Source: Calonectria ilicicola (Eukaryota > Ascomycota > Sordariomycetes > Hypocreales > Nectriaceae). Taken from it: a stretch of DNA of 64,000 bases. This document shows positions 47,219-61,943 of the stretch, piece after piece. The stretch spans positions 4,836,001-4,900,000 of the forward strand of contig CP085830.1 of the NCBI GenBank assembly GCA_020809705.1, written 5' to 3'. Within the stretch, counting starts at the first letter, position 1; every line of letters begins with the position of its first letter. The translations under genes were made by a program, and so were the position numbers. The notes beneath the pieces are model-generated. The model did no database searches, was not told the DNA's origin, and saw nothing but the letters and a program-made list of their open reading frames with translations.

Positions 47219-50050
47219 ATATTTAAAAAAACCTTACCACTATCCCTTCTAATAATACTAAATTAATTATAAAATTATAATAAATTAAAAAGAAATTTAT
47301 AAATATATAAGTATTACTTAAGATAAAGGAAGCTAGAATTACTATAATTAAAGAAATAAAGGGAAAAGATATTAATAAAATTCTAAGACCTTTAGTCCTA
47401 GAACTCTTTCTAAGAAAGGCCACTAATATAATTCCCTTTCTTATCTAAATAAAAGGATATTTCTATTTTTTCTTAATTTAATTTATAACTCTTAAAGTTT
47501 AAATATTATATATTAAAATCTTTCTTTAAGAAGATATAAAAGTATAATTTAAATTTATTATAAAAGATTATTTAAAAAATAAAGATAATATTAATTAAAA
47601 TAAAGAAATTTAAAAAATCTTTAAAGATTAAGAATAATTTAAAATTATTATTAAAAATAATTTTAATATAATTAATATAAAATAATAAGTTATTAATTAA
47701 TTATATAAATTTAAATAAATAAAATTTTATAATTAATACTTTATTAAATTTAAAAGAATTATAATATAAATAGTTTAAAATAATAATATATTTATAAAAC
47801 TTTATTATAAAGAATTAAAAAGTAAAATTAAAGATAAAATTTATAAAGAAGATTAATCTAATAAATTTTTAAAGTATATTAAAATTATTATTAAAATTAA
47901 TAAAAGATAGTTTAATTAATAAAAATAATATACTTAAAATAATAAGATCTTATATATCTTAAATAAAGGAAAGACCTAGAATAAATAATAAAGTATTATA
48001 TATAGGACTTATTTAGGACCTATAGAATTTAATATTATTTAAGGATATAATAAAATTAAAATTATATATTTTAATTGTAGAAAGAAAGGGTATAAGTGTT
48101 TTAAATATTATTCCCTAAAAATAAAGAATTAATTTAAATCTATCTAGGAAGGAAAATAACTTAATATTATAAAAACTTCTTTTAGAAAAGATAAATAAAT
48201 CTTAGTATTAGAAGGAAGAAATAATATTACTAGAAAAATTACTTTTACTATTATTATTAAATATAAGCTAACTATTATTATTAAATAATAAAAAAGAAAT
48301 TATAAATTTTATAAAATTAAACTTACTTTATAATAAGAAACTAATAAAACTATTTATAAAGTATGATTAATTTAAAAAGAAGGAGTAGCCTGCCTATTAT
48401 ATAAATAATTTAAATAAATTAAAGAAATAGGAATCCCGGTGTTTATATTAAATATTTATATTAATAATACTTTAATATAATAGAATATTTATACTTATAA
48501 TAAAAATAGAAAAAGGAAATAAATAATTAATATAAAAAGAATAGCTTAATAGATTAGGGAACCTTTATAAGATAGAGATAAGGTTTTCCTACTTATATAA
48601 AGCAAATAATAATTAAAAAATCTTAATCCTTAGCTTATTTAATATAAAGATAATAATCCTAAATTAAATATAATATATAAAAAATATAAAAATATCTTAT
48701 AAATAAATTATTATAATTATAATTACTTTATATATATAAAATAAAAGTAATATATATTATACTTTCCTATTAAAATAAAAAATATAATAATCTATTATAT
48801 TTATAAAAAATACTTTAATTAATATAAAATAATAGAAAGAAATCTTTACTATTAGTTCATTATATTAAAACTAAGTAAATTTAAATTCTTAAATTATAGT
48901 AAATTACTATAAAATAAATACTAAAACCCTTAGTACAATATCTACATATTAGACAAAGTAATAGCCTAGTATTAAATAAAATTAAAAAATAAATAGGGCC
49001 CCTTATAAAAAAGTAGTAAAAGTAATTAAAATAATAATCTATAGAGTTATTAAAAGAACTTTTAAAAAGGGCTTTATACTTTATAATAAAAAAATAATTT
49101 TAATAATAATTAGAAATAAAGATAAGAATTAAAGGAAAGTAATATAATATTATAGTAAATAGTAAAGCTAAATAAGATTATATTAATCTTTATATAATTA
49201 ATAAACTTTAATTATTATAAATAATAAAAATTAATTTATATAAAATTATTAATATAGAAGGAATACTTTTTAAATATAATAATAATATTATAAATAAGAA
49301 AATTAATTACTTAAAAGTCTTTATTAAAGGAAAAAACTAAGAAATAATCTTTAATATTATTAATATTAAATAATATAATCTAATTTTAAAGTACCTATAA
49401 TTATATAATTATAATTCTAATATCTACTAATATACTAGCTAGATATAAATACCTAAGAAGTATAATATAACTAGTAATATATTTATAAATCTAATTAAAA
49501 GATCTTAAACTTTTAATCTTAATTAAATAAAAGATATAAGTAAAGGAGAATCTTTATTATTTAAAGAAATAAAATATAAATATAAAAATAATTAGAAAAA
49601 GTAAAAATAATAAATAATTATTTATTTTAGAATTTAATTTTAATAAATTAATAAAAGCCTTAAAAAAATAAAGATTAAAATAAAAATAGATAAATTATAT
49701 AATATACTTTTATAATATAGAATTTATAAAAAGCTCTTTATAAAAGAACTTAATACTAGACTATTAGAATTTAACTAATAGGATTATAAAATTATCCTTA
49801 AAGATAAATCTAATATCTAGTTTTACTTTATTTATAACCTTAATTAAATAAAACTTAATATTTTAAAAAAGTATATTAAAGATATATTAAAAAGAAAATA
49901 TATTTATATTTTAAATTCTAAAGTAAAATACCTTATTATATTTATATTTAAGAAAAATAGAAAGCTATACCTTATTATAAACTACTAATAGTTTAATAAT
50001 ATTATTATTAAAGATCACACTTTACTACTATTAATTAATAAAATAAAAAA
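47219..50050 (+). pseudogene. Gypsy-B copy 2 gag and 5' pol remnant
   Basis: AT-shifted gag begins near 47219. A zinc knuckle relic reads YFNCRKKGYKCFKY near 48068-48109 with CX2CX4HX4C spacing, where Cys1, His and Cys4 have become Tyr by single transitions. The start of reverse transcriptase (KDHTLLLLINKIKNRL near 50002-50050, family-typical KDRxPLPLIxEtLdrL) ends exactly at the Gypsy-A insertion. Confidence 0.6.
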
Positions 50051-53000
50051 TCGCCTATTATAACTCTTCTCTAGATACATTAGACCAACAAGTCACATAT
50101 AGCTTTCAACCTTCTATAAGTAAAAGCTACCTAATAATATAAAGAAGACAAGCAATATTCAATCTCATACTACAGGACCTACCTTTCCATATTATGAGGC
50201 AAAATGCTACATCTAACCTTCTGTTAGCTAATATCGACTTGTTGTATCAAAGACCTTATTATCTTACCTAACTACTTACCTCTAGCTAGAACCTACATAC
50301 CAAATACTAACCGTACCTAGAAGTATAACAAGTAGTAGCAATTACTAAGTTTCAAATCGAGCAACCTCAGCCCAAAGAAAGAACATAAAAACCAAATAAG
50401 ACAAAGAAATTTACCCTCCTATAGGTAAAACCGACCAAGTAAGAAGAAGGTTCAACCTACCAACCAAGCAACCGACCTAATCGAGTATCAGGCCAACCGA
50501 ATTAGCCACCTTACCCTTAGTAATCTAGAGGCCCTATCCAGCTGGGAATATGACAAAAGCGACCAGTTCGTAACAATAGGAGTCCTATAAGAAGAGAAAC
50601 CTCTAGAATATTGGAACATAGTAGACCTCTATGCTATTAAAATTGCCTAGAATTTAGTTAAAAAGATTATTATTAAAGTAAAAAATAAAGAAATCTTACT
50701 TTATAAATTAAATTATTTTATATATATTTTTTTAAAGAAATTAAAAATAAAAAAAATTTAAAATTAATTTTTAAAAGTATTTAAATAATTATTTAAATAA
50801 TAAAAATAATAATATTAAGATCTTAATTTAACTTAATTTTAGAAAGAAAATTAATATTATTAAATATTATTTATATTTATAAAAGTCTAATTAATTTTAA
50901 TAAGTAAGAGGCTATATTAAGTAAGGGTATTCTAACCTTAGCTATATTAAATCTATCCTAGGAATTATAGAAGATAAGTTTAGATATTATTAATCTTAAT
51001 ACTTAAAGGTTAGAAGGATTAGAAGGAATAATAAAATTACTATTATTAAAAAATAAAATAAAAAAAATACTAGAAAATCTATAATAGAAACTAAAAATAA
51101 TAGATCTAATTAAAAAGAATAAAGCTATTAATTAATTAATTAAACTAATAGGTAAATTAGATCTAAGCCTAATTAGTAGATAGGAGAAAGATAAAGGTTA
51201 GAATAAGTCTATTCTATCCTATTCTTTTATATTAGGAAGTATTAGTAAGTTAAGTATAATCTTTTTATAATTAAAGTTAATATTATTTAAAATTAAAAAA
51301 AAACTATTTTATATTATTTTTAAATTAAAAGGTAATATAGAATATTAATAAAAGGAATTTTATTTAAAATTATTAATAAGGAATTAAATTATAGATTATA
51401 TTAAAATAAATAAAATTATTTAATAAGAAGTTAAAATTAATAGAATATTAGAATTTAGAAGTATTTAAAAGTAATTAATTATTTAAATTAAAAATATTAG
51501 TTTTTTCTAACTTAATAATAAAATAAAAAAAGCTAAAGAAGAAGAACTTTAATATAATAATAAGTAAATTATTTTTATAGATATTAAAATATAAATTTAA
51601 GTAATTAGATCTATTTAAAAGAATAATTTAAATATTAATTATAACTATATTTAATAGAATATCTAAAGTCTATTTTAAGAATTTATATTAAAATAATATT
51701 ATTATTAATTAAATCTAGAAAAATAAAAAAGATTTATAATAATTATTAAAATCTTCTTTAATATAATTTAAAAGAAATTTAAAATAAAAAAGAGGTAAAT
51801 AATATATTAGATAAAGAGAGCTAAATATAATCAATAAAATATCCTAAATAATATCTTAATATATGATTTTGCCTCTTAGGTATTTAATTAAGTAAGATTA
51901 GTAAAATAGATAAAAGAGCACTAACTCCTAATAATAATATATAACCAATTAATAATAGATCTACAATTATTATATCTAAAATTAATAAAAAATAATATTT
52001 AAAATAATTATATTAAGAAGATTAATAAAATTTATAAAAAATTATAAAAAAAATTAAAAAATAAGTAATAATTAAGAAACTAAGTAATACTTTAAAATTT
52101 AAAAATAAATATTAAGAAAGTATATATAATAGTTAAAGAAGAAAGTAAGAAAGACTAAGTAAATTAGAATTAATAAAGTAAGAGATATTATTTTTCCTAT
52201 TAATAAATCAAATTAAGAAAAAAATATAATTATAATAATACTAGGAATAATAAATATCCTAAGTAAAGATTAAATAGTAAATAATAGAAAAAAGAAGTAA
52301 AAGAAGATTTTAATAATAATTAAAGGAATCTAAAAGAGAAAAAAATAATTAAATTAATTATTATCATAAGCTACCATATAATAGATTAAGAAATTAAAAT
52401 TTATAATATTTTAATTATTATTAATAATAATAATATAAAAAGGGGATTAATAGTATATCTTTAAAACTTATCTTTATTAAAATAAAAGAGATTTCTATAA
52501 CTAGGAATAGCAATTATTTTATAGTAATTATATACTTACTAAAGAAAATACTAAAAATAATTCTAAAAATAGAGATTTAAATAAAAAAGAAACCTAATAT
52601 TTACTAAATATATAGAAGTATATTATATAAATATTATTATTTTAAAAAGAAAAGAAAATAATTTTTAAAAAATATAAATTATTAAAATAATTAATAGATT
52701 TAATTTTATAAAAAGACTTAAAAAGAAATATAATATTTATATATAAATTAAAATATAATTTAATAATAAAAGAAAATACTATTAAATATATATTAATATT
52801 AAATATTCTATTATATTAGTAAATTATAATTAATTAAAAAAGAATATAAGAAAAATAAAATAGAAATTATAAATCTTAAAGAAAATAAATAATATTAGAT
52901 CCTAGCTTATAGTTATTAAGATAGCTATCTTTAACTTCTACTTTATTAGAATTATATAAGAAGAAGAAGTAAATGGCTACTTTATTATTACTATAGATAT

Positions 53001-53999
53001 AATAAAAATATTAAAACCTAAGCTTCTATTAAAAATAAACTTCCTATTTAAATATAATATTAAAATAGATTTTATTAAATTAATAATTACTTTCCACTTA
53101 GTATAAAATTTTAAATATTAAGTAAAATTTTCTATAAAAAACTATAGAAGGTTTTAAGGAAAATTACTAATATATATATAATTATAATCAGCTTATAGAA
53201 GACTGCTTTTATTTAAGCACACTAGAATACCCTATTAAAGAATTAAGATAAAGATAGGCAATTAGACTCTTTTTACTTAATAATTAAGTGACCTAGAGTA
53301 TTTAATATAATTCTTAATAGATCCTTCTTTAAATTAATTTAAATTTATAATATATTTAATAAAAAGATAATTATTAAAAAGAAAGAGAAAATTATAATAA
53401 TTATAAATAGGTAGACTAAAGAATAAGTTTATTTTATTTTAAAAAATATTATATTTAAGATAATATAGAATTAAATCTTTAAAATAGAAGAGGTATTTAT
53501 AATAGTCTTGAAGGAAGTTAAAAATAACTATAACTTTATTAAAATTAATATAGACTTTATAAAAGTTAATATAAGAATGCTAAATTATAGAATAATTAAA
53601 ATAAAAGATATTCCTTTTATATAAAATAAATATAAAGTTTTAATTATAAATCTAGATTTAAAAGCTATAATTAAAATAATTAAATTAAGTAATAAATTTA
53701 ATTATTTATAAGGATTAAGGTATTATTTTAATAAAAGAAGAAAATAAAATATAAGTAGATTTAATTAATAGATAGTAGAACTAGAAAAAGACTATAAAAA
53801 AGTATCTACTAGAAGTTAAAGATTATACTTTATTAAATAAAATATATAATAAGCTTTATTATAATAGAAAGATATAATATATAAAAGGACTAATACCGAT
53901 AGTCTATCCTACATTTATTATTTAAAAAGTTATAAATGGTAAAAGAAAAGGTAAAGTGATTATAGACCTTTAACCTCTAAACTAATTAATTATTTCTAA

Positions 54000-56450
54000 T
54001 ATATACCTTTTATTAAATTAAAATAATATTATATTAAAAATAAAGGGTATAAAGTAGTTTTTAATATTTAATAAAATAAGGTTTTTTTATTAATTATTTA
54101 TATTTAAAAAACACTAGAATTAAATAATTATTATATTTAATTAAAGTTTAAAGAAATCTAATATTATATTAATAGGATTTAAGAATATATTTACTTTTAT
54201 ATAAAGATTTTAAGATAGACTTTTTAGTAATTATAAGGACTTTATATAAATCTATATTAATAATATAATTATCTTTTCTATTATTTTTAAGAAATATTTA
54301 TAGTATTTTAAAAGAATATTATAAATTATCCTTAATAATAAAATAAAAATTATAATAAATAAATCATTTCTAATATATCTAAAAATATAATTATTTAAAT
54401 TCATTATATATAGAAACAGAATCTAGAAAATAGAAGATCAATTAGTAGTCTTTATTAAAATAATAATACCAACTAGCCTAGAAGAACTTAAGACCTATTT
54501 AGGAATAGCTGATTTTCTTTGCTAAGGAATATTATAATTTAAAGTAAAAGTAAGATTATTATAAAGAAGAAAAATAGAATTATTATAAAAAATTAGAAAA
54601 AATAATAAGATCTTACTAGGATTATTAAGACCTATTAGAAGAAAGAAAACCTTTTTAAAGAAGTTTAAATTTATTAAAGAAGAACTAGAATTATTTAAAG
54701 ATTTATAATAATTTCTTATAAACCAATTCTTTCTTTATTATTATAATCTAATTAAACCACTCTTTTTTAAATTAGATATATATAAGAATAAATTTAATTT
54801 ATATATATTTTAATTATATAGAGAATAAGATAGAAAAGTGATTTTAAGGAAAAATATATTTATTAATAATTTAAAATTTATTATATTTTTATTTTAATTA
54901 ATTTTAATAATTAAGAAGAAATATAGATTTATAAAAGTAAAGGTAATAATAATTAGATAAATAGTAAGATAGTTAAGAAAAATAATCTAATCTAACTAAA
55001 ATCTAGTTAATATTATTATAAATTATATAATAATATAAGGAATTATTATATATATTTCTTTTAATACTTTTAACCTTAATAAAGCTAATTTTAAGTTAGT
55101 AAATATTATAAATTACTTATTAATCTTTTAACTTTATATATTTTATATTCTAAGAATACTTAATATAATATCCAATATACTATTATAACTACTAATTAAA
55201 AAACTATTATACTAAAATACTAAAAAGAGTGAATTTAATAAACTAGGAGCAATAGTTAGTATTGTAATAATAGAAATTATAATAGCTCTAAAGCTAAAAT
55301 TAAGGATTTTATAAGAATACTCTAAAGATAAGAAACTATTATAAATTCAAAAAAACCTATAAAAAATCTAGTAAGAAAAAAGCCCAAATTACCTAATAGA
55401 ATAAAAATTATAGAAGCTATAGGAACTAGTAGAAGATAGAATATTATATTATATTAACTATTATAGAAAGAGAAGGATTTATATTTTTTACTTAATGATC
55501 AAAACTATCCTTATAGTAGTCTATAATAATAAAGAATATTTAGATTTTTATAGGATAATATCTAAACTAGAATAAGTGTATTTTTATAAAATAGTTAAAA
55601 TAGTAGAAAAGTTTATTATATATTACTTAATATATTAAAAAAACTTTATTAATTATAAAAGGAAAATAGAAGAGCTATAATCAATTCTAACTATTCTAAA
55701 AGTATTTTATATTATAATATTAGATTTTATAATAAATCTACTAATAGAAGATTCTTAAAAAATAATATAGGCTATCCTAGGGTATACTAAATTAGATATA
55801 ATATATCTAATAAGTTATTTATTTTTAAAGAAAACTATAATAATAGTAGGATATTTATTATATATAATTAAGAAATAGATAATTATATTTTTATAATTAT
55901 AAATAATATATAATTAGGGAATTCTAATATAAATTTTAATTAATAAAGATATAAAATTTATAAACTCTCTTTAAAAAACTATATTAGCTCTTTTAAAAGC
56001 TATATACTTTATTTTAACTATATATTATTCTTAGATTAATAGTAGTATTAAGTAAAAGAACTAATTAGTTAAAATAGTTATATAATATTATACTATAATA
56101 GAGCTAGATATAATATAAATATAGATACTTCTAGTAATATAATATTATCTAAATAATATTATTTTAAGTAATATTAAAAGATTATTAAATAAATTAATTT
56201 ATAAATTTAAATTAAAGATAATAGTAGATTTTATTATACTTATTAATATAATTAATAAAGAAATTAATAAAATTATAATAAATATTTTATAAAAATTATA
56301 TTCTTATAAAACTATATTCCTTATTAATATTATAATAAGATTATTAAAAATATAATATAATAATAGCTATATATTAATAAAGATTAACTAAGAAAATACT
56401 ATTTACCTTAAATTATATAATAAATATTATTTACTAAGAAAACTAAAAAG
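54000..56450 (+). pseudogene. Gypsy-A pol remnant (RT, RNase H, integrase)
   Basis: Recognisable pieces in order: a FSIFDKIRFFYQLFI-like segment near 54060, IYINNIIIFSIIFKKYL at about 54250, SLEELKTYLGIADFL (about 54475, post-RT connection region) and then an integrase core with LDFIINLLIEDS near 55720-55760. The acidic catalytic residues are partly lost, as in the NN of the RT box, and there are many stops. Confidence 0.6.
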
Positions 56451-57119
56451 AAAGTAATTATTAATTAAAGCTAGACCTTACTAAGTAATATATAAAATCC
56501 ACTAATAGGCTATAAAACTTAACTTCCCTCTATATTAAAGAGTGTATTTAGTAGTCTTAATTATATATATATAGAAGTTATAGTAAGATAAAGATCTATT
56601 TAAGAAAGTATAATCTCCTTTATTATTAATAATAATTAAAGGATTAAAAATTATAGATTATTAGAAGATAGATAGAATTATTTAATTAAGGATTTATTAA
56701 TATTATAATAAATTAATTAAATATTTTCTTATTTAATAAAAAAGATTTATTATTAAAGAAGACTTTTAGTTAAAAGAATTTAATATTAAAATAAATGTTT
56801 TTAATATTATAAATAAATTTTTAAAAAATATTTAATTAATTAAAAAAAATATTAAAAGAAAGATTTTTAAAAACTACTTGATTTAAAAATAATAGCTAGA
56901 TTAAAGCTTTAAACCCTTTAAATAAATAAAATTAATATATTTTATTTTATTTTAATTTATTTCCTATATTATATATAGCAATTAAAAATAATATCTTTAA
57001 AGGCAAAAATAATACTTAGGATATTAATATTAATTCTAAGAAAAATACACCTATAAAAAATTACTATAAGAATAATTTTATTAAAAGACCTATTTTACTT
57101 TTAATTATTAAACAAATAT

Positions 57120-57800
57120 CTCTTATTAATTCCAACCAAAGCCAAACTTCCCTCCTATATCTTCTCAAATTTATACAAAAAAATTAAAAAATTAAAATCA
57201 ATTTTATACTATTACCTTCAATTTATTATAAATATCTAAATAAAAACAACCTCCTAAAGAGAAATAGCCAAGTTTCTTTATTTATATGCTTACTAAAATA
57301 ACAGATAATAAAGAAAGAACCACTTACACCAGCCCTATCAACTAGAGAAGTAATAATTACAATAACTAAAGAATTAGCTCAGTATCGCCAAAGACAACAA
57401 GCTCCTTAAAGTCTAAGGAATCAGGTATATTCAACTAGAACAAGAATACATCCAACTTTACACACGAAAATCACCTCAAATATCAAAACATTAGAAGAAC
57501 ACAATATCAAGTTAGAAGCATACATTATAAAATTAGAAGCATATAAGACTTAAATCTCCAAGAAGAAGATAAATTAGATTATTAAACTCACTACCATAAA
57601 AGTTTAAACTATCTTTAATAAAAAAGCATTCTATAAGAAGCTAACTGTATAAAATCCTCCTACTACTAAAATAAAGGAATAGACCCTATCCTTAAGTTAA
57701 AAAAGAGATCTACTTATTGGATAGAAGGGTTTATTTAAAAAGAAAGTAAGAATTATTTTAAAATTAAATAAAGAAAATACCTCTAGTTTATTTTATATTA
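57120..57800 (+). pseudogene. Gypsy-A post-integrase coding-like region with coiled coil
   Basis: Downstream of integrase and before the 3' LTR there is a less mutated stretch whose plus-strand frame reads REVIITITKELAQYRQRQQA and later IKTLEEHNIKLEAYIIKLEA, heptad-like and charged. A Lys/Arg-rich part with SRKRxPP-type flavour follows. It is not part of any pol domain I know and may be a third ORF of this family or a C-terminal integrase extension. A few stops interrupt it. Confidence 0.35.
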
Positions 57801-58307
57801 TTTTATTTAATTAAAAATAATAAAAAATATAATTTTAAAAAATAATAAAAATAATTATTAAAAAAGTAAAATAAAATAAAAAATTATAAAAAAAAATAAA
57901 AAAAAAAAGAATTTTAAAAAAAAATAATAATATAAAAATAAATAATAATTATAAAAAAAATAATTTTAATTAATTAAAAAAATTTTTAAATTATTAAAAT
58001 AATAATTATTTTCTTTAAATAAAAAAGATATTTATTATAATTCTTCTTTAAATATATTAAATTAATAAATTATATATAACTTTTAATCTTCTATAAATAG
58101 AAGCTACCTAATAATATAAAGAAAATAAGCAATATTTAATCTCATATTACAAGACCTACCTTTCCATATCATAAAATAAAACACTACATCTAACCTTCTA
58201 TTAGCTAATATTAACTTATTATATCAGAGACCTCATTATCTTACCTAACTACTTACCTCTAGCTAGAACCTACATACCAAACGCTGACCGTACCTAGAAG
58301 TATAATA

Positions 58308-60700
58308 TCGCCTTTATAAAGCTAATATCTTTATTATACTTAATCTTAAAGGAGCTTATAATCTTATTTATATTAAAAAAGGATATAAATAGAAAATTAC
58401 TTTCTAAATTAAATTTAGATTATTTAAATATCTAGTTATACCTTTTAGACTTATAAATATATTAATATTATTTTAAAAAATAATAAACTATATATTATAA
58501 AAATACCTAAATATCTTTATTATCTATTATCTAAATAATATTCTTATTTTTTTATAAAATGAAGAAGAATATAAAGAATATATCTATAAGATTTTAAAAG
58601 CCTTATAAGATATCAAACTTTTAATTAAATCTAAGAAAAGTAAGTTCTATATATAAAAAGTAGAATTCTTAGGATACATTATTAATCTTAATAAAATCTA
58701 TATAAATTTAAAGAAAATTATAATAGTATAAGAATAGAAAGTATTAATAAATATAAAGAAAATATAAGCCTTCTTTAGTTTTATAAATTATTATTAAAGA
58801 TTTATTAAAGGATTTAATAAGATTATTTTTATAATAATTAAATTAATTAAAAAAGGAATTATCTTCTAATAAAGAACTAAAGTATAATAATTATTTAAAA
58901 TTATAAGGGATACTATTCTAGAGGAATCTATCTTAATTATATTTAATTTAGATAAACCTATAAAGCTAGAAACTAATACCTTAGACTTTGCACTAGAAGC
59001 CTAAATCAAATAATACAATAATTAAGAAAACTTATATCTTATAGCTTTCTACTTATATAAGCTGTATAGCCTTGAACTAAATTACCCTATTTATAATAAA
59101 GAATTTCTTACTATTATAAATACCTTTAAAGAATTCTAATAATATTTATTAAAAAGTAATTATAAAATTATAGTATATATAAACTATAAAAATATCTTCT
59201 ATTTTATAATAACTTAAAAACTTAATAAAAGATAATTATAATATATTAAATACCTCTTTAAATTTAACTACTAAATCATTTATATTAAAAGAACTAAAAA
59301 TAATTATATTAATACAATCAGCTACTAACTTAATTATAATATAGAAAAACTAAAAATATAAGAATAATTATTAAGCTATAATACCAATAAAGGCCTAAAG
59401 TAAGCCTTAATTAATAAAATAATAATAAAAATAAAGAAAATAATTACTATTATTAGAGTAAAAGGATTATTATAAATAACTAGAACTATTATAATAGAAA
59501 TACTAATATAATATATAGAATAGGGTAATTTATTATTAAAAAAAATTGAAAAATATAATCTTTTACTTTTAGATAAATAAAAAACAGATTACCTCTAAGT
59601 ATCTAAAAAAATATTAAATAGAATTAATAAAGGAGATTTATAAATACCTCTTATATAACTATAAAGGCATTAATAAAACCCTTAAATAAATTAAGTAGAT
59701 CTTTTCCTTTAATAAAATAAAAAAGAAAGTTAAATAAGTATATAAAGAATATAGTTTATATTAATATTTTAAAAAACCAAAATATAAATTATATAGATTA
59801 TTATAATTGGCATTAATAGTATAAAGACCTTAGGAATTGATTATAATAGACTTCATTACTAACCTACCCCTTTTAATAAATCTTACTATAGAAGTATACT
59901 ATAATAACATTCTTATTATAATAAATTAATTTACTAAAGTAATATATTATATTCTTTATAATAAAATAATAAAAGAAGAATAATCTACCTTCTTATTTTT
60001 TAAATATATAATTATAGTCTATAAACTACTAACAAAAATCATATTTAATAAAAAACAACCATTTATATCTAAGTTCTAATAAAGCCTAATATTACTAATA
60101 GGATTAAAATATAAGTTAAGTGTAGTATTTTATCTTTAAATAAATAAATAAATTAAATACTAAAATTAAAAAATTAAATAATATTTACAATATTATATTA
60201 ACTATAAATAAATAAATTAAGTAGAAAAATTATTTATTATATAATTAATATATAACATATCCTATAATTATAATATTAAAATAATATTAGTAAAAGCTAA
60301 TTTTAGCTTTATATTAAATACTTATTAAGCTCCTTTAGAAAGTATAATCTAAGTAAAAGTAATAATTAAGTTAAATAATCTAAGAAAACTATATAAAGAA
60401 ATAAAGATTAAACTTAAATTTATTTATAATATTATAAAAAGATATTATAATATAAAAAGGCTAAAAGGACTAATCTTTTTAAAAGGAGATATAGTTTATT
60501 TAGTAATAAAAAACCTTATAATAAAATAATAAAATAAAAAAATTAATTTTATATAAATTAAATTTTATTTAATAAAAAAAAATATTAAAAAATAATTATA
60601 AACTTAATCTCCTAGATAATATTAAAATTCACTCTATCTTCTATATTTCATTACTAGAACCTAGTAATAATATCTAAGTTAATATAAGATCTAGCTATAA
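58308..60700 (+). pseudogene. Gypsy-B copy 2 pol, continuation after the nested element
   Basis: Resumes with the RT segment NIFIILNLKGAYNL-like, then the active-site box YYLNNILIF near 58525-58557 (both Asp to Asn), GYIINLNKIYI near 58672-58702 and RNase H-like pieces near 58940-59150. An integrase zinc-binding region and DFITNLPLLINL follow near 59848-59885. Dense TAA/TAG codons show it is dead. The order RT-RNase H-integrase is Ty3/Gypsy, not Copia. Confidence 0.65.
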
Positions 60701-61943
60701 ATTATAAATAGAAAACCTAGAAGATTAATAAGAAATTAAAAAAATTCTATAAAAAAGAGAAGAAGATAGAAAATTTAAAATTAAATAAAAAGATTATAAA
60801 AAAATAATCTAAAAATCCACTAAACACCTTATATACTACTTAAAGATACTAAAAGTATTTTTAAAAATATAATATTAAATAAATTATTAAAATTAATAAT
60901 ATTCTAATTAATAATATTCACAATCCCTAAAGATTATACCTAAATAACAGCCTCCAATTCTATCCAATCTACCTTCTTTAATTTATTTAAAAAAAAATTT
61001 TAATATATTATCTTTATATCTTTTATTTTAAGTTAATATTTTTAATAATAAAAATAAAATAAATAATTTAAGGATTTTAAACTTTAATTTAAGTAGTAAA
61101 TATCTTTACTTATATATAAAGGAACTTCTTCTTAATTACTTTCTCTTTTATATTTAAATAATTAAACTTTTAATTTATTTAAATTATTATAAGATATTAG
61201 TATTTATTTATATTTATTATTTATAAAAATAATATATATAGTTAAAGATATTTTTAAAGTATTATATATTTTATTATAATAGATATATTTATTATAATAA
61301 TTATTAAAATCTAATAATATCTTATATTATAAATCTTTAAAAAAGTAAAAAGAATATAATATAATTTTAAAGTTAATTAAATTAATAAACTAGGCTTAAG
61401 TATTAATATAAAAATATAATTTAAAATTACCTAAACTATAAAATATAATTAAAAAATATTTTAAAAATTAAAAATAAAGAACTTATATATAAGATTAATT
61501 TAATAAGCTTTAAAAATAAGATTAATAAAAAAAGAATATTATATTATAACCTATAATATACTTAAATAAGTAAGAATAATAGAATCAATATTTACTTACT
61601 TTATAGCTCTATACTAATTAATAAGGAAGTACTTATAAGTAATTACCTATAATATTAATAATTATCTTATAATCAATACCCTAATCACCAATATATTAAA
61701 TAAAACTAATATAATAAGTATTTACTAGGCAATAATATATAAATAAATTAGAATCCACCCTTATAACTAATACTAACTAGCTTTTAATATAACTTAATTA
61801 CTTTAATTATAATTGACTATTACTTAATATAATACTTTTATTACTTTATTTTCACTATAACACACCTAACCATCCTATTAACAATAAATCCTTCATTCTA
61901 ATTGGTTCATTAAGTTAGGAATTGACCAGACCGTTACAAGTAG

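Larger units (their letters stand above)
50056..58307 (+). mobile_element. Gypsy-A copy 4 (plus), complete with two 275-bp LTRs, TSD TCGCC
   Basis: LTRs 50056-50330 and 58033-58307, each 275 bp. TCGCC stands before the left LTR (50051-50055) and after the right (58308-58312). It splits the reverse transcriptase of Gypsy-B copy 2. Total 8252 bp. An A/G-rich stretch immediately precedes the right LTR, consistent with a polypurine tract and plus orientation. The RT box IYINNIIIFS is at about 54250-54279 (Asp to Asn). Integrase-like sequence runs roughly 55480-56400. A further 1.6 kb lies between integrase and the 3' LTR. The stretch 50331-50640 and part of 57120-57560 are less mutated than the rest. 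Confidence 0.9.
46769..61938 (+). mobile_element. Gypsy-B copy 2 (plus), 397-bp LTRs, TSD AGTAG, interrupted by Gypsy-A
   Basis: LTRs 46769-47165 and 61542-61938, both 397 bp. The left starts TGTTATGACCCATGACACGC; the right is the RIPed counterpart and ends GACCAGACCGTTACA. AGTAG precedes the left LTR (46764-46768) and follows the right one (61939-61943). Without the nested Gypsy-A the element is 6913 bp, close to the 6893 bp of copy 1. Gag and the first part of pol are at about 47200-50050. Pol continues after the nested element at 58308 with the rest of RT, then RNase H, and an integrase whose DFI-N-LP core is near 59850. All frames are broken by RIP. Confidence 0.9.
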
